Virus record (IMG/VR): IMGVR_UViG_3300025828_000240
Coordinates: 1-21,085 of that record
Origin: a virus
DNA: 21,085 bases
Direction: 5' to 3' (one strand)
Positions 16,451 to 21,085 of the stretch are shown piece by piece (positions within the stretch are counted from its first letter, which is position 1; each line of letters starts with the position of its first letter). The notes beneath the pieces are model-generated. The model worked only from the letters and a program-made list of their open reading frames with translations, did not search any database and was not told the origin of the DNA. The position numbers were made by a program, and so were the translations under genes.

Positions 16451-17113
16451 ATGTCTATTCGTATTGACGGTACTAATACCACCGCAAATCCAGGTATTAC
16501 GGGAGGAGACGCCGACACAGGTCTCCAATTTGGAACGGATGAAATTCAGTTTGTTACTGGTGGTACTAATCGTGCCACCGTAGAAAGCAACGGTAACTTT
16601 ACTATTGAAAACGGCAACTTAGTACTTGCAAGCGGCAGCGGCATTGACTTTAGTGCTACTGGCAATGGTGCTAATGTCATGAGCAACGAACTCTTTGATG
16701 ATTACGAAGAGGGCATCTGGCAACCAAAATTTTTTAACGACCAGAACGGTGCTACTACCGTTAGCACTGGAAGCAGAGCTGCAAAATATGTAAAAATTGG
16801 AAGAACTGTTTACATCAGTTGCTACATTCAATGCACCTCTAAGGGAACAAACACAGGAAGCGTATCAGTTGATAATTTACCCTATGCATCTGATACAAAT
16901 AACGCGCTTCATCATGGTATAGCTGTTTCGTTTTTTTCTGGTTTGACAAGCAGTCACAGCACTTTGTATGCCACAGTTCAACCAAATACCAATTGGTTAC
17001 TCTTAAGAAAAGTCGCCGGCACTGCTGACACTTCAGTAAGCGCTGTTTCAGCGTCTGATATTACCAACGGTTTTGACCTTATTGTTGGTGGCTCTTACAT
17101 AACAGCCGACTAA
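16451..17113 (+). CDS. Accessory tail fibre-like protein (220 aa)
   Basis: The start was set at 16451 (MSIRIDGTNTTANPG) because it follows the fibre stop by two bases and has the same TAATT-ATG context as the fibre gene. An in-frame ATG at 16433 lies inside the fibre gene and is less likely. The N-terminal 60 residues (GLQFGTDEIQFVTGG, then NRATVESNGNF) are the short beta-repeat common in distal fibre proteins of cyanophages. Residues about 80-220 look like a compact beta-domain (KYVKIGRTVYISCYIQ), a pattern frequent in phage tail-tip proteins. It probably attaches to or extends the main fibre. The receptor is unknown. Confidence 0.75.
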   Translation: MSIRIDGTNTTANPGITGGDADTGLQFGTDEIQFVTGGTNRATVESNGNFTIENGNLVLASGSGIDFSATGNGANVMSNELFDDYEEGIWQPKFFNDQNGATTVSTGSRAAKYVKIGRTVYISCYIQCTSKGTNTGSVSVDNLPYASDTNNALHHGIAVSFFSGLTSSHSTLYATVQPNTNWLLLRKVAGTADTSVSAVSASDITNGFDLIVGGSYITAD

Positions 17114-17189
17114 ACCTGCTTAATTACAACTTAAGCCCGCAACGGCTCAAAACTAAGCCTAAACCTATTGAATCTGGAGGATTCCCTTA
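17114..17189 (+). other. Intergenic gap with Shine-Dalgarno for the 87-aa gene
   Basis: A 76-base gap. TGGAGG at 17175-17180 is a good Shine-Dalgarno nine bases before the ATG at 17190. A weak GGCT/AGCC inverted repeat lies near 17144-17159 without a T-run, so it is not a terminator. No promoter could be supported. Confidence 0.5.
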
Positions 17190-17453
17190 ATGGCTTTCAC
17201 CGAACGACACGAACACAAAATTGAAATCATCCCACCGTACAACATCCTTCAATGCCGTCGGGCTGACATTGTTGAAAAGGATGGTAAAGAGGTGGGTCGT
17301 ACTTACCACCGCCACGTCAAGGTGCCTGGTAGTGACATGACTGGTGAGTGCGCTGAGATGCAAGCTGTTGCAAACGCACTGTGGACCGATGAAGTCGTTG
17401 CCGATTATCAAGCAATGATCGCCGCACAGGAACTTCCTGGAGGTGCATCATGA
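17190..17453 (+). CDS. Small conserved tail-associated protein (87 aa)
   Basis: Encodes 87 residues starting MAFTERHEHKIEIIPPYNIL, with a central RRADIVEKDGKEVGRTYHRH strand-turn-strand segment and a helical end (AVANALWTDEVVADYQAM). I recognise this as a small protein often found beside fibre genes in cyanophages, with no proven role; a tail-fibre assembly or adaptor function would fit the context. It has a good Shine-Dalgarno (17175-17180). Its last codons carry the Shine-Dalgarno of the next gene, and the two overlap as ATGA. It ends in GGAS, as does the next protein. Confidence 0.8.
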   Translation: MAFTERHEHKIEIIPPYNILQCRRADIVEKDGKEVGRTYHRHVKVPGSDMTGECAEMQAVANALWTDEVVADYQAMIAAQELPGGAS

Positions 17454-17454
17454 G
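17439..17454 (+). repeat. 16-base coupling cassette, copy 1
   Basis: GGAGGTGCATCATGAG holds the Shine-Dalgarno, the last codons (GGAS) of the upstream gene, and the ATGA overlap starting the downstream gene. An identical copy lies at 18572-18587 at the next-but-one gene junction. Confidence 0.9.
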
Positions 17455-18586
17455 TATCAAACTAAACGGAGCAACGTCTGGTTCGGTTGAACTGGACGTT
17501 CCCGCCGCTGTCGGGTCAGACCTTAGTGTGACCATCCCAGCAACTGCTGGTGAGCTTACTGTCAAGGCTACGGATGGATCAGTTGATCTTGGTGCGATTG
17601 ATATTGCTGCAAGCGCCCCTGCTGACTCTGTAAATATCGACAGCTCGGGCAGGCTCTTAGTTGGCACGTCTAGTGCGCGTAGCAATTATAGAAACAGTGT
17701 TACGCCAACTATTCAGCTTGAAGAAACGTCTGACAAAGGATTATGCGTGTTTTCAAACGTCAATGGAGGTGCAGGCCCTTATATCTGGCTGGGCAAATCC
17801 AGAGGGACATCTATTGGCTCAAGCACTATTGTTCAATCGGGCGACGTATTAGGCAGTATTCGATTTAATGGTGCCGATGGTTCGAACGTTATACTTGCTG
17901 CAAGTATAAGAGCAGAAGTAGACGGCACGCCTGGTGCTGGTGACATGCCGTGCAGGTTAGTGTTCTCCACTACTGCCGACGGAGCGAGCAGCCCGACGGA
18001 GCGGATGAGGATTACGAGTGGTGGTCAAACAAGACTATTTGCAGCAGCTAACGACAATGTACTTGCTATTCAAAGTGCAGAAAGCGCAGGCACTGCAACT
18101 TATGCGTTTTTCTCAAGTCATAGTGCGTCAAACAATACAACAGCAGGAACCGTTTCTTTTGGCGTATTTACTAATGGTAATGCAGTCAACACCAACAACT
18201 CCTACGGACCACTTTCTTCTGATGAGCGACTGAAGCAAGACATTGTTGATGCTGGTTCCCAATGGGATGACATCAAAGCTGTACGTTTAACCAAATTCCG
18301 CTACAAGAACGATCCAATAGGTGAGCTGCAATTGGGTCCGATTGCACAAGAACTAGAGCAAGTCAGCCCTGGTCTTGTTACCCGTCGCCCTGCTTCTGAA
18401 GATGAAATTGCTGACCCCAGCAATGACTTGGTGGATGGCGATGAGGTGCTGAGCTTCAAGGCATCCATTCTCTACATGAAGGCAGTCAAAGCACTGCAGG
18501 AAGCAATGGAGCGTATCGAAACCCTAGAAGCGTCTAACGCTGCACTTGAAACCCGCCTTACCGCACTTGAAGGAGGTGCATCATGA
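17450..18586 (+). CDS. Tail fibre/spike protein with C-terminal S74 intramolecular chaperone
   Basis: A 378-residue protein. The N-terminus (MSIKLNGATSGSVELDVPAA, then DLSVTIPATAGEL) is the beta-strand adaptor common to cyanophage fibres. A bridge at about residues 62-75 (DSVNIDSSGRLLVGTS) leads to a beta-rich receptor region. Residues about 256-378 are an S74 chaperone: SSDERLKQDI places the expected Ser257/Lys262 dyad, followed by LTKFRYKN, LQLGPIAQELEQ, and a heptad coiled coil at about 345-374. In this family the domain trimerises the fibre and then cuts itself off before the Ser, so the mature fibre would be about 256 residues. Start and stop are both in ATGA overlaps, with GGAGG upstream. 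This looks like an added or exchangeable receptor-binding module. Confidence 0.88.
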   Translation: MSIKLNGATSGSVELDVPAAVGSDLSVTIPATAGELTVKATDGSVDLGAIDIAASAPADSVNIDSSGRLLVGTSSARSNYRNSVTPTIQLEETSDKGLCVFSNVNGGAGPYIWLGKSRGTSIGSSTIVQSGDVLGSIRFNGADGSNVILAASIRAEVDGTPGAGDMPCRLVFSTTADGASSPTERMRITSGGQTRLFAAANDNVLAIQSAESAGTATYAFFSSHSASNNTTAGTVSFGVFTNGNAVNTNNSYGPLSSDERLKQDIVDAGSQWDDIKAVRLTKFRYKNDPIGELQLGPIAQELEQVSPGLVTRRPASEDEIADPSNDLVDGDEVLSFKASILYMKAVKALQEAMERIETLEASNAALETRLTALEGGAS

Positions 18587-18587
18587 G
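18572..18587 (+). repeat. 16-base coupling cassette, copy 2
   Basis: Identical to 17439-17454 (GGAGGTGCATCATGAG). It again ends the upstream protein in GGAS and starts the next frame in an ATGA overlap. Confidence 0.9.
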
Positions 18588-18735
18588 CACAGACATCTCT
18601 TACGCACCCAAAAAGCCCAACGATGAAATGATGGCATGGTTGGATACTGCTCAAGAGGCAAGTGATGCCTACAGTAAAGCTGCTGAGGAATTGCATGGTG
18701 AATTTGCTTATCACGTCTCACAGGAGGTAATCTAA
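18583..18735 (+). CDS. Small helical protein of the fibre cassette (50 aa)
   Basis: ATG 18583 to TAA 18733-18735 encodes 50 residues: MSTDISYAPKKPNDEMMAWL and then an acidic, alanine-rich helix ending HVSQEVI. No family recognised. It is supported by an ideal Shine-Dalgarno (AGGAGG 18571-18576, six bases before the ATG), an ATGA overlap with the S74 fibre gene, and the fact that its own last codons (CAG GAG GTA) form the Shine-Dalgarno of the following gene. It may be a fibre assembly chaperone, judged only from size, helix content and location. Confidence 0.75.
   Translation: MSTDISYAPKKPNDEMMAWLDTAQEASDAYSKAAEELHGEFAYHVSQEVI
18722..18728 (+). promoter_or_regulatory. Shine-Dalgarno for GTG start at 18736
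   Basis: AGGAGGT lies seven bases upstream of GTG 18736, which directly follows the previous stop. It justifies the non-ATG start. Confidence 0.85.
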
Positions 18736-19896
18736 GTGTCAACAATCAAAGTAAACCGAATTGAGAACACCTCCACAACTGATGGCGGTGTGTCGATTGA
18801 TACTGACGGTCACGTCACGATTGACGGTCAGCAGCTGCCTACTGCTGGTCCGCTAAGTAACAGGAACCTCATCATCAATGGGGCTATGACAGTCAGCCAG
18901 AGAAGCACGTCTAATGCTGGTCAAACTGCAACTGCATACAGGGCTTGTGACCGATTTCAGACTGGGATCGACAGTCTAGGTACTTGGACAGTTTCGCAAG
19001 CCGCTAGTGCGCCAGCTGGGTTTTCTAAATCGCTGAAAATGGAATGCACGACTGCTAATGCAAGCCCTAGCGCAGGAAGTTTTGCTGCAATCTTTTATAC
19101 GATTGAAGCACAAGATTTGCAGCTTCTTAATTACGGGACTGCAAATGCAGAAGTCGTGCAACTGAGCTTTTGGGTTCGGTCAAACAAAACGGGTTCTGCA
19201 TCTTTTGCTGTTCGTCAACGCGACAACAGTGACAAATTATTTAGCAAAGTTTATAACTTTAATAGCACGGCTGATACGTGGAAAAAAATAGAAATTGAAA
19301 TTCCAGCAGATACAGCAGGTGTTATTAACGATGACAACGGTCAAGGCCTGACCCTGGCCTGGTGGCTAAATAGCGGCAGCAATTTTACAGGCGGAGGAGC
19401 TACTACTGGATGGGAAGCTCTTGACAACACCAAACGGAACCCAACGAATGCAGGTATTGGTGGAACGGTGAATGATTATTTTGAGATCACCGGCGTCCAA
19501 CTAGAAATAGGTTCCAAGGCTACCCCGTTTGAACACGAGAGTTATGGTCAGACCTTGGCTAAGTGTCAGAGGTATTTTCAGTATTTTCCAGCGGGTGCCT
19601 TTGGTCGATGGAATAGTTCTACTTCTGCAGAACTTGGTAGTTCTTTTTCTGTTCCAATGAGGACTACACCAAGTCTCTCTATTAACCCAAACGACAATGT
19701 TTGTAACATTTTTAGAGTAGGTATTACTACTAATCAATGTACTGTTAGCTCTCTAAATAATGCTTATATGAATCCAACTGGAGGAGTAGCAGCTCTCACT
19801 GTTTCAAGTACAGCTTCAACACCAAATACCGGTGATGGGGCAGCTTATGATCCAGATGGCGACAGCCATGTTATTTTCTGTAGTGCGGAATTGTAA
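18736..19896 (+). CDS. Distal tail fibre / receptor-binding protein (386 aa, GTG start)
   Basis: Starts with GTG directly after the previous stop, supported by AGGAGGT. Residues 1-36 (STIKVNRIENTSTTDGG, then DGHVTIDGQQLP) are an adaptor found on many marine-phage fibre proteins. LSNRNLIINGAMTVSQR at 40-56, the beta-sandwich body (VVQLSFWVRSNKTGSASFAV), and VQLEIGSKATPFEHESYG starting at residue 254 followed by KCQRYFQYF are hallmarks of a widespread phage tail protein family thought to bind cell-surface sugars. The final roughly 110 residues form a variable C-terminal domain, the likely tip. Base composition in the first part is more G/C-rich than in the core structural genes. The biochemical target is unknown. 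Confidence 0.85.
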   Translation: MSTIKVNRIENTSTTDGGVSIDTDGHVTIDGQQLPTAGPLSNRNLIINGAMTVSQRSTSNAGQTATAYRACDRFQTGIDSLGTWTVSQAASAPAGFSKSLKMECTTANASPSAGSFAAIFYTIEAQDLQLLNYGTANAEVVQLSFWVRSNKTGSASFAVRQRDNSDKLFSKVYNFNSTADTWKKIEIEIPADTAGVINDDNGQGLTLAWWLNSGSNFTGGGATTGWEALDNTKRNPTNAGIGGTVNDYFEITGVQLEIGSKATPFEHESYGQTLAKCQRYFQYFPAGAFGRWNSSTSAELGSSFSVPMRTTPSLSINPNDNVCNIFRVGITTNQCTVSSLNNAYMNPTGGVAALTVSSTASTPNTGDGAAYDPDGDSHVIFCSAEL

Positions 19897-19898
19897 AA

Positions 19899-20060
19899 AT
19901 GTATCAACTAATTAATAACTACGACGGCAACGAATCACGCTACATTAAAATGCTTAGCACTGGAATTTTGATTCCAAAAGTTGCTGACAACACCGACTAC
20001 CAAGAATACCTAGCCTGGCTAGCCGAAGGCAACGAACCACTACCCGCTGATGAACCATGA
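19899..20060 (+). CDS. Small tail-fibre-associated protein (53 aa)
   Basis: ATG 19899, two bases after the preceding stop, to TGA 20058-20060. Encodes MYQLINNYDGNESRYIKMLS and a conserved-looking second half, with IPKVADNTDYQEYLAWLAEG and then NEPLPADEP. The N-x-D-Y-Q-x-Y-L-x-W-L-x-E-G-N pattern recurs in small phage proteins and domains next to fibre genes, often labelled tail fibre assembly; the role is not proven. No Shine-Dalgarno, but the close spacing suggests coupling. The stop overlaps the next start (ATGA). Confidence 0.8.
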   Translation: MYQLINNYDGNESRYIKMLSTGILIPKVADNTDYQEYLAWLAEGNEPLPADEP

Positions 20061-20221
20061 TTATTTCAGTTATTCGTCCAATCCTTTTTAAATTCCTGCA
20101 ATCCGATCGTGTCAAGGCATTGATCGTTGAGATGTTGGAGAAACTTGCTGAGTCAACTGATAATGATGTTGACGACAAAGCAGTTGAGTTTATTCGTAAC
20201 GGGTTGTTCCCGACTAAGTAA
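20057..20221 (+). CDS. Small conserved phage protein (54 aa), function unknown
   Basis: ATG 20057 overlaps the previous stop (ATGA); TAA at 20219-20221 overlaps the next ATG (TAATG). The product begins MIISVIRPILFKFLQSDRVK, an amphipathic rather than clearly membrane-spanning start. An acidic helical middle (LIVEMLEKLAESTDNDVDDK) and VEFIRNGLFPTK follow. It looks like a short two- or three-helix protein that I believe recurs near the end of cyanophage late operons. The T7 small terminase and holin genes lie in this general place, but neither can be assigned here from sequence. Confidence 0.75.
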   Translation: MIISVIRPILFKFLQSDRVKALIVEMLEKLAESTDNDVDDKAVEFIRNGLFPTK

Positions 20222-20658
20222 TGGACTTGGGAGAACCTTTGGTCTTCCCGCACATTACCATTCCTGAACCGTTACAACTACCGGTTCCTATATTAGAAGT
20301 ACCACAGGCGGACGTACCTTCGTATACCCCGCTTGTGGTGCCTCCTAGCGACCTTAGACCCCCTCCAGGTGTAAGCACACCTAACACACAGGAAAGGGCT
20401 GCTCCAGAGCCTCCTAGGCCCCCTGTAGCGCCTATTACACTTCCACCAATCCCACCAGAAGTCAGACAGGTAGAAATACCAGCTACTGACATTAAGATTC
20501 CTGTTCCTCAAACAGCCATTCTGGTGACTGCTGCAACGACAGCAACCGTTTCTGTTGCTGCCACTCTTACCGCCACTGCAGTATTTAAACGGTTAGTCTC
20601 CTTAATGAAGCCAATTATCAGAAAGATTCTAGCCAAAAAACAAAATGCAGAAAACTAA
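20221..20658 (+). CDS. Proline-rich protein with C-terminal membrane anchor (145 aa)
   Basis: Residues 1-97 are extremely proline-rich with short repeats of the type xxIPxPxxLPVPILEVP, PPSDLRPPPG and PEPPRPPVAP. They lack a signal peptide and are likely extended and disordered. Residues 97-122 (TAILVTAATTATVSVAATLT) form one Ala/Thr/Val membrane segment, followed by a basic helix (KRLVSLMKPIIRKILAKK). The shape is a tail-anchored protein with a long rigid arm. T7 has its Rz/Rz1 spanin genes in this part of the genome, and proline-rich arms occur in outer spanins, but the anchor here is at the wrong end for Rz and there is no lipobox, so a spanin role is only a possibility. A minor virion protein is the alternative. 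The start overlaps the previous stop. Confidence 0.75.
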   Translation: MDLGEPLVFPHITIPEPLQLPVPILEVPQADVPSYTPLVVPPSDLRPPPGVSTPNTQERAAPEPPRPPVAPITLPPIPPEVRQVEIPATDIKIPVPQTAILVTAATTATVSVAATLTATAVFKRLVSLMKPIIRKILAKKQNAEN

Positions 20659-20851
20659 AAACTTTGTACATGACTTCTTTAGTGAAATTGTCAAAGCATT
20701 AGTGCTTGTATGGAGTGCAGGTGTATTAACTGCTTCATACATGGGTATGTTACAAAAAATGGATCCTACGTTTGTAGCGTCTTTGCTTAGCGGAACGCTT
20801 GCTTCGTATGGTATTTCACGGATGGACAAAGACAAAAAAGAACAACCATGA
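20645..20851 (+). CDS. Holin-like small membrane protein (68 aa)
   Basis: ATG 20645 overlaps the end of the preceding gene by 14 bases. The product has a charged N-terminus (MQKTKNFVHDFFSE), a hydrophobic segment at about 16-36 (VKALVLVWSAGVLTASYMG), a short turn with MDPT, a second moderately hydrophobic segment at about 43-57 (FVASLLSGTLASYG), and a highly charged end (SRMDKDKKEQP). Two possible membrane passes, a basic tail and a length equal to T7 holin gp17.5 (67 aa) suggest a class II-type holin that would time lysis. No sequence identity can be claimed. The TGA overlaps the next ATG (ATGA). Confidence 0.7.
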   Translation: MQKTKNFVHDFFSEIVKALVLVWSAGVLTASYMGMLQKMDPTFVASLLSGTLASYGISRMDKDKKEQP

Positions 20852-21085
20852 AAAAACTATTTGCCTTACTTTTTCTATTGCCTGTAGCTGCTCAAGCACA
20901 AACTGTTACACCTAATTTTACACAAGGTAGTATGCAATCTACTACCACAACTACTATTGATATTAACCGTACCATTGCAACTGAAGTGTACGGTGGAGCT
21001 TATAAATCATGGTCTGGAACCAACGTAACACCCAGTGGTTCAATCGAAGATTCTTCAACAACCTTTTCAGTAACCACCGCTGGCA
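20848..21085 (+). CDS. Secreted conserved cyanophage protein, N-terminal part (cut by window end)
   Basis: ATG 20848 overlaps the previous stop; the frame is open to the end of the window (79 full codons). It begins with a clear signal peptide, MKKLFALLFLLPVAAQA, with likely signal-peptidase I cleavage after AQA and no lipobox cysteine. The mature part starts QTVTPNFTQGSMQSTTTTT and continues with EVYGGAYKSWSGTNVTPSGS, Ser/Thr-rich and beta-prone. I recall similar secreted proteins in cyanophage genomes close to lysis and terminase genes, without a known role. Export to the periplasm suggests it acts on the envelope before or during lysis. Confidence 0.82.
   Translation, partial: MKKLFALLFLLPVAAQAQTVTPNFTQGSMQSTTTTTIDINRTIATEVYGGAYKSWSGTNVTPSGSIEDSSTTFSVTTAG

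Noticed and set aside
1-21085. CRISPR array, insertion sequence, integrase attachment site or defence system
   Set aside because: No regularly spaced repeats, transposase motifs or terminal inverted repeats were seen. All genes fit a late phage structural operon.

Overview
This window comes from the late structural half of a T7-like (podovirus/autographivirus-type) cyanophage, most likely a phage of marine Synechococcus or Prochlorococcus. Two things support this. The window opens inside a phage-borne psbA gene (photosystem II D1 protein), and the rest follows the T7 gene order 10-11-12-14-15-16-17: capsid, tail tubular proteins A and B, three internal virion proteins, tail fibre. Every gene that can be supported is on the + strand. 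Most genes abut or overlap by 1-14 bases.

Layout. (1) 1-230: the 3' end of psbA. (2) 231-632: a compact, highly structured interval. It holds an AT-rich hairpin just after psbA, then a pseudoknot resembling the Downstream-peptide (glutamine-II riboswitch) RNA class, a 33-codon reading frame with a YRGVEY end, a tRNA-like but D-armless fold, and several hairpins or palindromes leading into the capsid gene. (3) 633-1805: the major capsid gene, closed by a strong intrinsic terminator with a UUCG loop, at the same place as the T7 gene 10/11 terminator. (4) 1840-13431: tail tubular protein A (with an insertion of about 155 residues), tail tubular protein B, and three internal virion proteins. The middle one (990 aa) carries a lytic transglycosylase domain and a second, peptidase-like C-terminus. 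(5) 13494-19896: a tail-fibre region. The gp17-like beta-helical fibre is followed by an accessory cassette of three further fibre-like proteins, one with an S74 self-cleaving chaperone, and small genes of 87 and 50 codons. (6) 19899-21085: overlapping small genes, including a tail-associated 53-aa protein, a 54-aa protein, a proline-rich protein with a C-terminal membrane segment, a holin-like 68-aa membrane protein, and a secreted protein cut by the window end.

How it works together. psbA would maintain host photosynthesis during infection. The structural genes build the capsid, the tail and the ejected core, and the core includes a wall-opening enzyme. The fibre cassette sets host recognition. 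The 3' genes may act at the envelope or in lysis. The most unusual part is the psbA-capsid interval, where a possible nitrogen-sensing RNA lies upstream of a tiny peptide gene and a tRNA-like structure. No search could be run, so family assignments rest on recognised motifs, gene order and lengths.
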